A stretch of 64,000 nucleotides of DNA. Origin: an uncultured Collinsella sp. Lineage in GTDB: Bacteria > Actinomycetota > Coriobacteriia > Coriobacteriales > Coriobacteriaceae. The DNA is taken from positions 62,001 to 126,000 of the forward strand of contig CABUIE010000005.1 of NCBI GenBank assembly GCA_902491565.1. Reading direction: 5' to 3'. This document shows, in pieces, positions 9,029-17,503 of this stretch. The number at the start of each line of letters is the position of its first letter. Within the stretch, counting starts at the first letter, position 1. The position numbers and the translations under genes were made by a program. A model generated the notes under the pieces. That model was given only the letters and a program-made list of their open reading frames with translations, was not told the origin of the DNA and made no database searches.

Positions 9029-10454
9029 TGCTTCCGATCCGCGCCAGCCGAATCGTACACAGCAGCCGGCGTCGCGCCCTGCCCAGCCTGGCCAGCGTCC
9101 GGCACAGCCGACGCAGCGCGCAGCTCAGCCTGCCGCGCGCCCGGCGCAGTCCTTCTCTCGTTCGGCCCAACCTGTTCAACGGACGGGTCAGCAGCCTTCT
9201 GCTCGTTCGGTTCAGCATTCGGCTTCTCACGCGGTTCAGCAGCCCACTGCTCGTACGGCCCAGCCTGCAGGCGGCACCCGCTTTAAGCAGCAGGCACCTA
9301 CCCAGCGAACGCAGGCCCCCCAATTGCATTCGCATCACACTCGTGGTTCGCATGGCGTTGCTCCGGCGACCCGCTCGAGCTACAACACGCATGCTCGTCG
9401 CGGTGCTCAAAAGAAAAGCTCCCCGGTGCCTATGATTATCGGTGGCGTTGTTGCCGTGCTTGCGCTTGTCGCGATCGTTTTCTTTGTCGTGCCAGCCGTC
9501 AAGGGCTTCTTTGGCGGTGAGGGTGCGAAAGTCGTTGCAGGCCAGCAGGTTACTATCACGATTCCCGATGGTGCCTCGGGTGACAGCATCGCTTCGATTC
9601 TCTCCGAGAACCATATCGTAGAAAATCCCAAGGATTACTATGCGGCGGTGAAAAAGCTCAACGCCGATATGTCGCTCAAGCCTGGTGATTATTCGTTCAC
9701 CACACTCATGGATGCGACCAAGGTTGTTCAGCAGCTCATGGAAGGCCCCAACGCGGGCTCCAATACGCTGACTATCCCTGAGGGCCTGACGGTCGATCAA
9801 GTCGCCGACCGTGTGGCCCAGGCCTACGACAGCATCTCTAAGGAAGACTTCCTCAACCAGGCCAAGGCCTCCAACTACGTGGACGACTATAGCTTCCTTA
9901 AGGGCGCCGCCAACGATTCGCTCGAGGGTTTCTTGTTCCCCAAGACCTATTCGCTGGGCGATTCGCCGACGGCCGATGACGTGATTCGCGCTATGCTCGA
10001 TCAGTTTAAGACCGAGTACAAGTCGCTTGACTTTGCGAGCTGCGAAGCCAAGATCAAGGAACGCTACGGTGTGGAGATGTCCGACTACGACATCGTCAAC
10101 TTGGCCTCTATCGTTGAGCGCGAGGGCCTCAACGCCGATCAACGTGCGCATGTGGCCTCGGTTTTCTACAACCGCCTTGCCGGCAAGCTCGACGGTCTGC
10201 GCTATCTCAATAGCGATGCGACTATGATGTATGTCACCGGTGGCGAGGTTACCGCCGACGACCTGCAGAGCGATAGTCCGTATAACACCTATAAGCATGA
10301 GGGTCTGCCACCCACGCCTATCTGCTCTCCGTCGCTCGAGGCACTCAAGGCCACGCTTGAGCCGACCGACTCCGATGACCTGTATTTCTACATTACGCAG
10401 GACGAGGAGTACTTCTCGCAAACCTACGAAGAGCATCAACAGTCTTGGAATTAG
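9021..10454 (+). CDS. mltG: Endolytic peptidoglycan transglycosylase MltG
   Basis: MltG cleaves nascent glycan strands and is thought to set their length at the membrane. The protein has 477 residues. The first 130 are a Pro/Gln/Ala-rich cytoplasmic tail with repeated PAQP-like units. A membrane helix follows at about 138-160 (MIIGGVVAVLALVAIVFF), then a LysM-like subdomain and the YceG domain with the catalytic Glu in IVEREGLNADQRAHVASVFYNRL split over its core, plus PYNTYKHEGLPPTPI. The start is ATG 9021 with GAGGAGG upstream, overlapping ruvX by 8 nt. The long disordered tail is larger than in E. coli MltG and more typical of actinobacteria. Confidence 0.92.
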   Translation: MPSASDPRQPNRTQQPASRPAQPGQRPAQPTQRAAQPAARPAQSFSRSAQPVQRTGQQPSARSVQHSASHAVQQPTARTAQPAGGTRFKQQAPTQRTQAPQLHSHHTRGSHGVAPATRSSYNTHARRGAQKKSSPVPMIIGGVVAVLALVAIVFFVVPAVKGFFGGEGAKVVAGQQVTITIPDGASGDSIASILSENHIVENPKDYYAAVKKLNADMSLKPGDYSFTTLMDATKVVQQLMEGPNAGSNTLTIPEGLTVDQVADRVAQAYDSISKEDFLNQAKASNYVDDYSFLKGAANDSLEGFLFPKTYSLGDSPTADDVIRAMLDQFKTEYKSLDFASCEAKIKERYGVEMSDYDIVNLASIVEREGLNADQRAHVASVFYNRLAGKLDGLRYLNSDATMMYVTGGEVTADDLQSDSPYNTYKHEGLPPTPICSPSLEALKATLEPTDSDDLYFYITQDEEYFSQTYEEHQQSWN

Positions 10455-10455
10455 C

Positions 10456-10953
10456 ATGAGGATTTTTAGCCCCAAACGTTACGTTGCCTCGGTCGATCGC
10501 ATCGACCTTAATACCCTGTGGGCCGACGGCAAACGCGCCATTCTGCTCGATCGCGATAACACCCTGGTGCCGCGCGACACCGAGCAGGTTCCCGCCGCGG
10601 TTTCCGCTTGGCTCGATACCGCCCGCGCCAAAGGCTTTAAGCTGTGCATGGTGTCCAACAACTGGCATCGCGACCAGGTCATTGCATCAGCACGCGAGCT
10701 GGGACTCGAGGCCATCAGCCACGCCATGAAGCCGGCACCGTTTGCCCTCAAGGCGGGTCTTAAGCGCCTCGGCGCCACGGCCGACGAGGCGGTGCTGATC
10801 GGTGATCAGCTCTACACGGACGTGTGGAGCGGCAACTTCGCCGGCGTCGATACCATCCTGGTAAAGCCGCAGGCCACGCAGGACCTGTGGTATACGCAGA
10901 TCTTCCGTATCTTTGAGCGCCGGGCCCTGCGCGACCTTCCCTGCGAGGAATAG
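10456..10953 (+). CDS. YqeG family HAD-type phosphatase
   Basis: A 165-residue HAD IIIA-type protein with the nucleophile motif LLDRDNTLVPRD near residue 30, MVSNN (motif II Ser/Asn), a Lys in HAMKPAPFALKAGL, and IGDQLYTDVWSGNFAG (motif III/IV). Homologues include B. subtilis YqeG and phosphatidylglycerophosphatase-like enzymes; the substrate here is unknown. It begins one base after the mltG stop and is followed by aroK, so it belongs to the same operon. Confidence 0.85.
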   Translation: MRIFSPKRYVASVDRIDLNTLWADGKRAILLDRDNTLVPRDTEQVPAAVSAWLDTARAKGFKLCMVSNNWHRDQVIASARELGLEAISHAMKPAPFALKAGLKRLGATADEAVLIGDQLYTDVWSGNFAGVDTILVKPQATQDLWYTQIFRIFERRALRDLPCEE

Positions 10954-10961
10954 GTCTCGTC

Positions 10962-11495
10962 ATGTCCCAGCACACCAAACACGGCTGCGACCATATCTTC
11001 TTTATCGGCTTTTTGGGTGCGGGCAAATCGACGCTCGCGCGCAACGTCGGAACCATGTTCAAGCGGCGTTTTATCGATACCGACCGCCTGGTCGTGCGCC
11101 GTTGCGGCAAGTCGGTAACCGAGATTTTTGAGACTGAGGGTGAGGGTCGTTTTCGCGAGCTCGAGACCTCGGCGCTCCGTTCGCTCCAAAGCGAGCGCAG
11201 CCTGTTGGTTTCGTGCGGGGGCGGTATCGTCGAAACGCCGGTGAATATTGAGCTGATGCATGAAATGGGTACGTGCGTGTACCTCGAGGGCGACTTTGAG
11301 GATTCGATTCGCCAGATTCGTCGGTCCGACACGCGCCCCGATTTTCGCTCTCCCGAGCATGCCGCGCGCCTGTTTGAGCATCGCCGTCCGCTGTATCGCC
11401 AGGCCGCCGACCTTACCCTTGATATTCGCAACAAGTCCTTCGAGGACGTTTCCTACCTTTGTGCCGAGATGCTTTTGGAGCGTGGGCTGCTATGA
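10962..11495 (+). CDS. aroK: Shikimate kinase
   Basis: AroK phosphorylates shikimate in the chorismate pathway. The 177-residue protein has Walker A GFLGAGKSTLAR (residues about 14-25), the DTDRLV shikimate-binding Asp, GRFRELE with the substrate-binding Arg, SCGGGIV, and a lid Arg-containing RRSDTRPDF segment. All catalytic positions look intact, in contrast to the downstream aroB homologue. Its stop overlaps the next start (ATGA). Confidence 0.92.
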   Translation: MSQHTKHGCDHIFFIGFLGAGKSTLARNVGTMFKRRFIDTDRLVVRRCGKSVTEIFETEGEGRFRELETSALRSLQSERSLLVSCGGGIVETPVNIELMHEMGTCVYLEGDFEDSIRQIRRSDTRPDFRSPEHAARLFEHRRPLYRQAADLTLDIRNKSFEDVSYLCAEMLLERGLL

Positions 11496-12601
11496 TTCGC
11501 CGTCAACTGATCAATTTCCAAAACCGCAGTGTCGATGTCCGCGTCGGATTGGGCGCGTTCGATGAACTGTCGCGTATGTTTGCCTCGGCCGTGGGCAAGC
11601 CTAAGCGCGCGATGGTCGTTTGGAACACCGCCACATCCGAGCGTTTTGGTGAAGTCGTCGAGCATGCGCTGGTCGACGCCGGTTTTGCCGTGTCGCTGCT
11701 CGTCCTTGAGGTTTCGCCTGCTGGTGCCACGCTGGCCGATGCCGATGCGATCTTTGGCGCCCTGTCTGCCAACGGCGTTACCTGCGACGATCTGGTTGTC
11801 GCCGTTGGCGATGCCGCAACCTGCTCGGTTGTTAGCTGGTGCGCCAACCAGTGGTGCGGCCGAACCGAGTGCGCGCTGTTGCCGACGACCTTCGACGCCA
11901 TGCTCACGGTCGCGACGACCATGAAGCCGCTCGTCGCCTCGTCGGCCAATGCGCTTTCCGCCATCGCGTTCCGTCCCGAACCGGGCTTGGTCGTGTGTGA
12001 CCTCGACCTTGTTCGCGAGGCGGACCCCGAGGACCTCAAGCTCGGCTATGTGGTACTTGTTGGCACCGTGCTTTCGAGCAGTAAGTCCCGCTGGAATCAG
12101 TTTACTGAGACCGTCCCCGAGATTCTCGCGGGCGAGGAGGTCGCGCTCGTCAATACCGTTCAATGGTCTCAGACTGCCCGCAAGGACGTACTGATGGCCA
12201 CGAACCCGAGCGCCCGCCATGCGCTCGATTTTGGTAAGACGGGGGAGCGTACCTTGCGCGCTTGCTTGGGTGATGCCGCTTCGCAGGTCCCTGCCTACCA
12301 GCTGTTGTCCGAGGGCATGCGCTTTGAGGCGCGCCTAGCACATGATGCCTGCGACTTCGATATCGATTACGTCTTTGAGGTCGATGACTGCCTGGAGGAC
12401 TTTGGTATCGAGGAGCTTGCCTTCGACCTGGAGTCCACCGCGTTTATCGAGGAGTTCCGCAAGCAGCAGTTCGCTCGCTCGAATCGCAGCATGCTGCCGC
12501 TGCCCGCGGCACTCGGTGCCATTCGCCTAACGAGCGTTGAGGACGAGGTTCTTGAGCGCCATGCTCACGCCTACTTGGCTTCTCGCAAAGAACTTCTCTA
12601 A
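11492..12601 (+). CDS. Degenerate 3-dehydroquinate synthase homologue (AroB-like)
   Basis: The 369-residue frame sits where aroB normally sits (after aroK, before the M24 peptidase and efp) and keeps the overall DHQS outline: an N-terminal NAD-type domain, LLPTTFDAML in place of the PTT motif, and VVCDLDL. The functional motifs are lost. GGGVVGD is replaced by VGDAATCS, the SxxGGKxxxN substrate loop by LTVATTMK, the AEVIKxG zinc-Glu segment by KLGYVVLVG, and the FGHTxGHAxE zinc-His segment by FGKTGERTLR. There is no frameshift or stop, so it is translated but probably not a dehydroquinate synthase. It overlaps aroK by 4 nt. A regulatory or scaffold role, or a new reaction, is open. Confidence 0.75.
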   Translation: MIRRQLINFQNRSVDVRVGLGAFDELSRMFASAVGKPKRAMVVWNTATSERFGEVVEHALVDAGFAVSLLVLEVSPAGATLADADAIFGALSANGVTCDDLVVAVGDAATCSVVSWCANQWCGRTECALLPTTFDAMLTVATTMKPLVASSANALSAIAFRPEPGLVVCDLDLVREADPEDLKLGYVVLVGTVLSSSKSRWNQFTETVPEILAGEEVALVNTVQWSQTARKDVLMATNPSARHALDFGKTGERTLRACLGDAASQVPAYQLLSEGMRFEARLAHDACDFDIDYVFEVDDCLEDFGIEELAFDLESTAFIEEFRKQQFARSNRSMLPLPAALGAIRLTSVEDEVLERHAHAYLASRKELL

Positions 12602-12638
12602 GATTTATTGACATCCATTGTCTTTCGTATCATGTTGA

Positions 12639-12701
12639 GGGGCGGGTTTTCAATCGGTTGCGGATCGCATGCGATTCCGTCGTTCGATTGAGACCCGTCC
12701 C
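12639..12701 (+). other. Large hairpin in the leader of the M24 peptidase gene
   Basis: The arms 12639-12656 and 12685-12701 are complementary except for a bulge and one mismatch. Between them lies an inner near-palindrome centred on GCATGC. There is no T-run after it, so it is not a standard terminator. It lies between a TTGACA at 12609 and the ribosome-binding site GAAAGGA at about 12721. Confidence 0.5.
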
Positions 12702-12733
12702 GTCTATATAGAGACAACAAGAAAGGAATCTGC

Positions 12734-13864
12734 ATGTCTGAGTTTGCTGCCGGTCCTGCCGGTCGTATCGAGCGTGTCCGTGCCCTGATGGCCGAACGTG
12801 GCTACGACGCCATCGTGGTGCGCGACGAGGCCAACCTTCGTTGGCTTACGGGCGTGAAGGGCGTCTTCGACTACACCTTCGAGTTCCCGCACGCTGCGTT
12901 TATTACGGTCGACCAGTGCCTGTTCCACACCGACTCGCGCTACCTCAACAGCTTTGAGGAGAACACGCCCGCCGGCAGCCCCTGGGTCTACGACATGGAC
13001 GAAGGCACCATCCCCGGTTGGGTCGCCGGCAAGATTGTGGCTAACAAGTGCCGCATCTGCGCTGTCGAGGACGACATGCAGATCAACTTCTACCAGGGTA
13101 TTCAGCGTGGTCTGGAGGACCGTTCCGTCGCCTGCATGTTGCCGCTGATGCATGACGACATCCGCAAGATGCGCGCCATCAAGGACGCCGAGGAGATCGA
13201 GCTCATGCGCCATGCGCAGTCGATCACCGATGCCGCCTTCCAGCATATGCTCGGGTTTATTAAGCCCGGTATGACCGAGAAGCAGGTTCGCAACGAGCTC
13301 GAGAACTTTATGTTCGCCAACGGCGCCGACAGCTTGGCCTTCGGCTCCATCGTGGCAAGCGGCCCCAATACCGCCAACCCGCATGCCGTGCCGAGTGACC
13401 GCGTGATCGAGAAGGGCGACTTCGTCCTCATGGATTACGGTGCGGGCTACTGCGATTATCGTTCCGACATGACGCGCACCGTCGTGATGGGCGAGCCTAC
13501 CCAGGAGCAGCTCGACCTGTACGCGCTCGTGCGCCGCACCCACGAGGAGTGCGTCGCCGCCATCCATCCGGGCGTTGAGGGTAACGACATTTTCAAGCTT
13601 TCCAAGAAGATCATCGGCGATGCCGGCTATGGCGATTACTACAACCATGGCCTGGGCCACGGCGTGGGCATCGACATCCATGAGCTGCCCAACTTCAACC
13701 GCAGCAAGAACACTATCGAGGTCGGCTCGGTTATCACCATGGAGCCCGGCGTGTATCTGCCCGGTGTGGGCGGCGTGCGCCTGGAGGACTACGGCGTGGT
13801 CACCGAGAACGGCTACGAGCCCTTCACCAAGACCCCTCACGACCTGCACGTCATCGATTGCTAG
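12734..13864 (+). CDS. M24 family Xaa-Pro aminopeptidase-like metallopeptidase
   Basis: A 376-residue creatinase/aminopeptidase-P fold enzyme that should remove an N-terminal residue before proline or split Xaa-Pro dipeptides in the cytoplasm. The N-terminal domain spans residues 1-130. The C-terminal pita-bread domain shows all five metal ligands: Asp in LMDYGAGY, Asp in YRSDMTRT, His in GLGHGVGIDIHELP, Glu in MEPGVY and Glu in RLEDYGVV. Start ATG 12734 with GAAAGGA upstream. The position before efp is the common pepQ/ypdF place in Gram-positive genomes; exact specificity is not readable. Confidence 0.9.
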   Translation: MSEFAAGPAGRIERVRALMAERGYDAIVVRDEANLRWLTGVKGVFDYTFEFPHAAFITVDQCLFHTDSRYLNSFEENTPAGSPWVYDMDEGTIPGWVAGKIVANKCRICAVEDDMQINFYQGIQRGLEDRSVACMLPLMHDDIRKMRAIKDAEEIELMRHAQSITDAAFQHMLGFIKPGMTEKQVRNELENFMFANGADSLAFGSIVASGPNTANPHAVPSDRVIEKGDFVLMDYGAGYCDYRSDMTRTVVMGEPTQEQLDLYALVRRTHEECVAAIHPGVEGNDIFKLSKKIIGDAGYGDYYNHGLGHGVGIDIHELPNFNRSKNTIEVGSVITMEPGVYLPGVGGVRLEDYGVVTENGYEPFTKTPHDLHVIDC

Positions 13865-13886
13865 CCCATTTCGATAGTTTTTTGGG

Positions 13887-13929
13887 GCGGGGCGTCCGGA
13901 TAGATTCGGGCGCCCCGCGTTCTCTTTTT
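13887..13929 (+). terminator. Rho-independent terminator after the M24 peptidase gene
   Basis: A perfect 8-bp GC stem (GCGGGGCG / CGCCCCGC), a 16-nt loop, then TTCTCTTTTT. Confidence 0.8.
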
Positions 13930-13937
13930 ATGCGCTC

Positions 13938-13966
13938 GCTGCAGTCGCCGTCTGCAAGTGTATAAT
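13938..13966 (+). promoter_or_regulatory. Probable efp promoter
   Basis: A consensus -10 TATAAT at 13961-13966 with a poor -35 (GCTGCA) at 17-nt spacing. It lies between the terminator and the efp start. Confidence 0.4.
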
Positions 13967-14023
13967 TTCGGTCGTATGTAATTTGGACGCTTGTGCGTTC
14001 TGCCCATAACAAGAAAGGTCGCT

Positions 14024-14587
14024 ATGCCTACCATTTCTACCGCCGACTTCAAGAACGGCCTCGGTCTCCGCATTAAGGACAAGGTCTACACCATCGTCGA
14101 GTTCCAGCATGTCAAGCCGGGCAAGGGCGGCGCGTTTGTGCGCTACAAGACCCGCGACATCAAGAGCGGCCGCGTCGTCGAGAACACCTGCAACGCCGGC
14201 ACCAAGTTCGAGAGCGTCATGCTCACCACCCGTGAGTTCCAGTATCTCTACAACGATGGCGCCGACTACATCTTCATGGACAACGAGACCTATGAGCAGG
14301 TTCCCGTTCCCGAGGACATGGTGGGCGAGAACTCCAAGTGGCTGCGCGAGAACGACATTTGCCAGCTGCTCTTTGCCGACGATGAGCTCATGGGCGTGAC
14401 TCCGCCGATGTTCATCGAGACCACCATCGTCCAAACCGACCCGGGCTTTAAGGGCGACACCGTCCAGGGTTCCACCAAGCCGGCCACGATCGACACCGGC
14501 GCTGTCATCCAGGTCCCCATGTACCTCAACGAGGGCGAGGTCATCAAGGTTGACACCCGCGACGGCAAGTTCGTCTCCCGCGTCTAG
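14024..14587 (+). CDS. efp: Elongation factor P
   Basis: EF-P (187 residues) relieves ribosome stalling at polyproline stretches. All three beta-barrel domains are present. The modification loop carries KPGKGGAF with Lys at about residue 32, followed by the typical TYEQVPVPEDMVGEN and a C-terminal GAVIQVPMYLNEGEVIKVDTRDGKFVSRV region (split over the last 30 residues). Start ATG 14024 with AAGAAAGG upstream. It begins a new transcription unit with asp23 and nusB. Confidence 0.96.
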   Translation: MPTISTADFKNGLGLRIKDKVYTIVEFQHVKPGKGGAFVRYKTRDIKSGRVVENTCNAGTKFESVMLTTREFQYLYNDGADYIFMDNETYEQVPVPEDMVGENSKWLRENDICQLLFADDELMGVTPPMFIETTIVQTDPGFKGDTVQGSTKPATIDTGAVIQVPMYLNEGEVIKVDTRDGKFVSRV

Positions 14588-14611
14588 CAACCAAATCTTC
14601 TAGGAGGACTC

Positions 14612-14974
14612 ATGCCCCAGGAAATCAAGATTGACGGCATCGGCATTTCGCCCGATGTTCTGACCGCCATCGTCTCGCGCGCCGTGTCGGATGTCGAGGG
14701 CATCGCCTCCGTTGGCGTCAAGGACCTTGCCACCAACCTTGTCTCCATGATGCTTTCGTCCAAGGCCCCGGCTTCCGAGCCGGCGGTCGAGGCCGAGGTC
14801 GTCGGCGACAAGCTCGCACTTACCGTGCGCGTCGTGGTGTTCTTTGGCTATCCGTTCAAGAAACTCGCCGAGGCCGTTCGCGCCGCCGTGGTCGCCGCCA
14901 TCGATGCCCAGGTGGGCGTTGAGGTCGAGCGCGTCGACGTTTGCATCGACGGCCTCGTTTTCCCCAAGGAGTAA
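14612..14974 (+). CDS. Asp23/Gls24 family envelope stress protein
   Basis: A 120-residue Asp23 (DUF322) protein: GIGISPDVLTAIVSRAVSDV at the N-terminus, GIASVGVKD, and a C-terminal VEVERVDVCIDGLVF. The start has a near-perfect AGGAGG site. Family members form abundant envelope-associated assemblies in Gram-positive bacteria; the gene is usually found between efp and nusB, as here. Confidence 0.88.
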   Translation: MPQEIKIDGIGISPDVLTAIVSRAVSDVEGIASVGVKDLATNLVSMMLSSKAPASEPAVEAEVVGDKLALTVRVVVFFGYPFKKLAEAVRAAVVAAIDAQVGVEVERVDVCIDGLVFPKE

Positions 14975-14977
14975 CCT

Positions 14978-15565
14978 TTGAGCCTTAAGGTTTATCGCGG
15001 GCGCACGCTTGCCCGCAGTCAGGCGCTGCAGCTGCTGTTCCAGGCCGAGGCCACGGACAGCCCACTCGAGCGCGTCCTCGAGGGTGATTTCCTGATCTCG
15101 AAGGGTCCCCTCGACCCCTATGCGCTGGAGCTTTGCCGTGGTGCCTACGAGCATATCGATCGCATCGACTGTGCTCTGCGCTCCGTTGCCAAGAACTGGG
15201 ATCTTATGCGCATGCCCGGCGCCGACCGCAATCTGCTGCGTATCGCCGTTTACGAGATGCGTTTCCTCACCGACGAGGAGGTCTCGGACGCCATCGTAAT
15301 CAACGAGGCCGTCGAGCTTGCCAAGGCCTATGGCACCGACCAGTCCGCTTCGTTCGTCAACGGCGTGCTGGGCAAGATCGCTCGCAGCGAGGAGCTGCCG
15401 GGCGAGGACCTGTACCAAGAGCTGCTGGCCGAAGATCGCGCTCGCGAGGAGGCACAGGCTGCCGAGGCTGCCGCCAAGGTCGCTGCCGCTCAGGCTGCCG
15501 CCGGTGTACTTGACGAGGATGCAGACGCCGCTGGGGCCGTCGAGGCCGACTCCGTCGAGGAGTAG
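14978..15565 (+). CDS. nusB: Transcription antitermination factor NusB
   Basis: NusB binds boxA RNA with S10 in rRNA antitermination. It starts with TTG 14978, placed 7 nt after AAGGAG; no ATG fits. The helical family pattern is clear: RTLARSQALQLLFQAE, PGADRNLLRIAVYEM, AIVINEAVELAKAYGTDQSASFVNGVLGKI (over residues about 108-137). The last 45 residues are an Ala/Glu-rich acidic tail absent from most NusB proteins, giving 195 residues instead of about 140. Confidence 0.93.
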   Translation: MSLKVYRGRTLARSQALQLLFQAEATDSPLERVLEGDFLISKGPLDPYALELCRGAYEHIDRIDCALRSVAKNWDLMRMPGADRNLLRIAVYEMRFLTDEEVSDAIVINEAVELAKAYGTDQSASFVNGVLGKIARSEELPGEDLYQELLAEDRAREEAQAAEAAAKVAAAQAAAGVLDEDADAAGAVEADSVEE

Positions 15566-15567
15566 CC

Positions 15568-15834
15568 ATGCCAGAGGGTTCCGTCCGCAACTTCGATGAG
15601 ATCTCGGATCGCCTGGACCAGATCATCGCCACCGTTCGCTCCAAGGATACGTCCTTGGAGCGTTCGCTCGATTTGTTTGACGAGGCGATTGAGCTGGGCT
15701 CCCGAGCGGTCGATATGGTCGACAAGTTTGAGCTGACGCCGCGTGAGGCCGACAAGCTCGAGCAGGAATACGATGAGGATGCGGCAAACGAGTCCCAAGA
15801 TAGACAGGCTGCATCCCCGGATACGAATGGTTGA
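15568..15834 (+). CDS. xseB: Exodeoxyribonuclease VII small subunit
   Basis: An 88-residue XseB-like protein with the family core FDEISDRLDQIIATVRSKD, LERSLDLFDEAIELG, and a coiled C-terminal helix. It would bind XseA, whose gene is not in this window. It overlaps the TlyA start (TGATG). Confidence 0.85.
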   Translation: MPEGSVRNFDEISDRLDQIIATVRSKDTSLERSLDLFDEAIELGSRAVDMVDKFELTPREADKLEQEYDEDAANESQDRQAASPDTNG

Positions 15835-16646
15835 TGGCATTCATGAAACGCGTGCGTCTCGATGACGAACTGATTTCACAGGGCATCTGCGCCGATCGCG
15901 CGGATGCCCTTCGCACTCTTATGGCCGGCTTGGTTTCGAGTGGCGGTGAGCGTTTGACCTCCCCGGGGCTCAAGGTGACGCCGGGCCTGCCACTGCACGT
16001 TAAGGGGCGCATCCCGTATGTTGGGCGCGGCGGGCTCAAGCTCGAGGGCGCGCTCGATGCGTTTGGGATTGATCCGACGGACCTTGCTTGCCTCGATGTG
16101 GGCTGCTCCACGGGCGGCTTTACTGATTGCCTGCTCAAGCGCGGCGCTGCGACCGTTGTCTCGGTGGACGTGGGTCGCGCCCAGTTCGATTGGTCATTGC
16201 GTCAGGACGATCGCGTGACGCTGCATGAGCGCACAAACGTGACGCAGCTGCCTGAGCTTGGCTATGCCGGCACCATCGACCTGGCTGTGTGTGATGTCTC
16301 GTTTACCAGCATCGCGAACATTATCGATGCGGTACTGGCCTGCCTGGCTCCTACGGGTGCATTCTGCACGCTCGTAAAGCCGCAGTTTGAGGCTCCGGCG
16401 GCGCTGGTGGGCGAGGGCGGTATTGTGACCGATCCCGCCGTGCGCCGCGATACACTCGTGGCGGCGGTTGAACTCTTTGCCGCCAAGGGCCTGTTCCCGG
16501 TCGATGTGTGCGTGTCACCCATTCATGGTGCCAAGGGCAACGTTGAGTTTTTCCTGTACGGCACGAGGTTTGCCCCCGGCGAACGCACCGACGATGAGCT
16601 GCAATCCCAGGTATCGGTTATGAGCGAGAAAGCTGCAACGCTATGA
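15834..16646 (+). CDS. tlyA: TlyA family RNA 2'-O-methyltransferase (hemolysin-like)
   Basis: A 270-residue protein with an N-terminal S4 RNA-binding domain (VRLDDELISQGICADRADAL, residues 4-60) and an FtsJ-type Rossmann methyltransferase domain: PYVGRGGLKLEGAL, SAM motif CLDVGCSTGGFTDCLL, DVSFTSI, and KPQFEA. In mycobacteria TlyA methylates 16S and 23S rRNA cytidines. Start ATG 15834 overlaps the xseB stop; an ATG at 15843 is the alternative. It overlaps nadK by 4 nt. Confidence 0.9.
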   Translation: MAFMKRVRLDDELISQGICADRADALRTLMAGLVSSGGERLTSPGLKVTPGLPLHVKGRIPYVGRGGLKLEGALDAFGIDPTDLACLDVGCSTGGFTDCLLKRGAATVVSVDVGRAQFDWSLRQDDRVTLHERTNVTQLPELGYAGTIDLAVCDVSFTSIANIIDAVLACLAPTGAFCTLVKPQFEAPAALVGEGGIVTDPAVRRDTLVAAVELFAAKGLFPVDVCVSPIHGAKGNVEFFLYGTRFAPGERTDDELQSQVSVMSEKAATL

Positions 16647-17503
16647 AGGTCTTTCTGGTTCCCAATTACTACAAGCAAGAGGCGGTCGAGAGCGGCCTGA
16701 TGCTCGAGCTTTGGCTGACGCGCCAGGGCTATGAGGTCGCATGGGCTGCCGACCAGCGATCGAAGATTCAAAGCACGCCTGATATTGACGGCTCCGATCT
16801 GGTCATTACGCTCGGCGGCGACGGTACGTTGCTGCGCGCTGCCCGCATCCTCAACCATCGCGAGATTCCTATCCTCGGTCTTTCCTATGGTCACCTGGGC
16901 TTTTTGACGGCCGCGAGTCCCGAGGAGCGCGACATTTTGCAGGTTGTGAGCGACGCCCTGTCCGGCGAGCTGCATGTGAGCCGTCGCGCTACCATCGCCG
17001 CGGATATCGTGTCCGTGCGTGACGATGGCACGAAGGATGTCGTGCGCACGTTCGCCCTCAACGACATGGCGCTCACGCGCGGCCCCCTGTCCGATATGGT
17101 CGAGTTTGACATCACGGTGTCCGGCCACCATATCGATCGCCTGCGTGGCGACGGCGTGGTCGTGTCCACGGCGACTGGTTCTACGGGTTACGCGCTCAGT
17201 GCCGGTGGCCCCATCGTGAGCCCCGACTATACGGGCATGGTCTGCGTACCCATTGCGCCGCACACCATTCAGGCCCGTGCCTTCTTGACTTCGCCGAGTG
17301 ATGTCGTCGAAATCTTTATGTCCGATGATCGTCCGAGCGTTCCGGCGATTGCTATCGATGGACAGTTTATTACCTGCGATGGCACCGTTGAGAGCGTGGC
17401 GGTGCGCCGCGGGCCCGGAGATGTGTTGCTGCTGGATTACGGCCCCGAGAGCTTCTATAACTCGGTGAGCCGCGTATTCTACGGAGTCCGTCATGATCGA
17501 TGA
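16643..17503 (+). CDS. nadK: NAD kinase
   Basis: NAD kinase makes NADP. The 286-residue protein has the signature TLGGDGTLLRAAR near residue 55, GLSYGHLGFLT, and the STATGSTGYALSAGGPIVSP substrate loop. Start ATG 16643 overlaps the tlyA stop, and its end overlaps the recN start by 11 nt, so the three genes are coupled. Confidence 0.95.
   Translation: MKVFLVPNYYKQEAVESGLMLELWLTRQGYEVAWAADQRSKIQSTPDIDGSDLVITLGGDGTLLRAARILNHREIPILGLSYGHLGFLTAASPEERDILQVVSDALSGELHVSRRATIAADIVSVRDDGTKDVVRTFALNDMALTRGPLSDMVEFDITVSGHHIDRLRGDGVVVSTATGSTGYALSAGGPIVSPDYTGMVCVPIAPHTIQARAFLTSPSDVVEIFMSDDRPSVPAIAIDGQFITCDGTVESVAVRRGPGDVLLLDYGPESFYNSVSRVFYGVRHDR

Noticed and set aside
11492..12601. aroB homologue as a decayed pseudogene
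   Set aside because: The frame is full length without stops, translationally coupled to aroK and with normal codon use, so it is listed as a coding gene with lost catalytic motifs.
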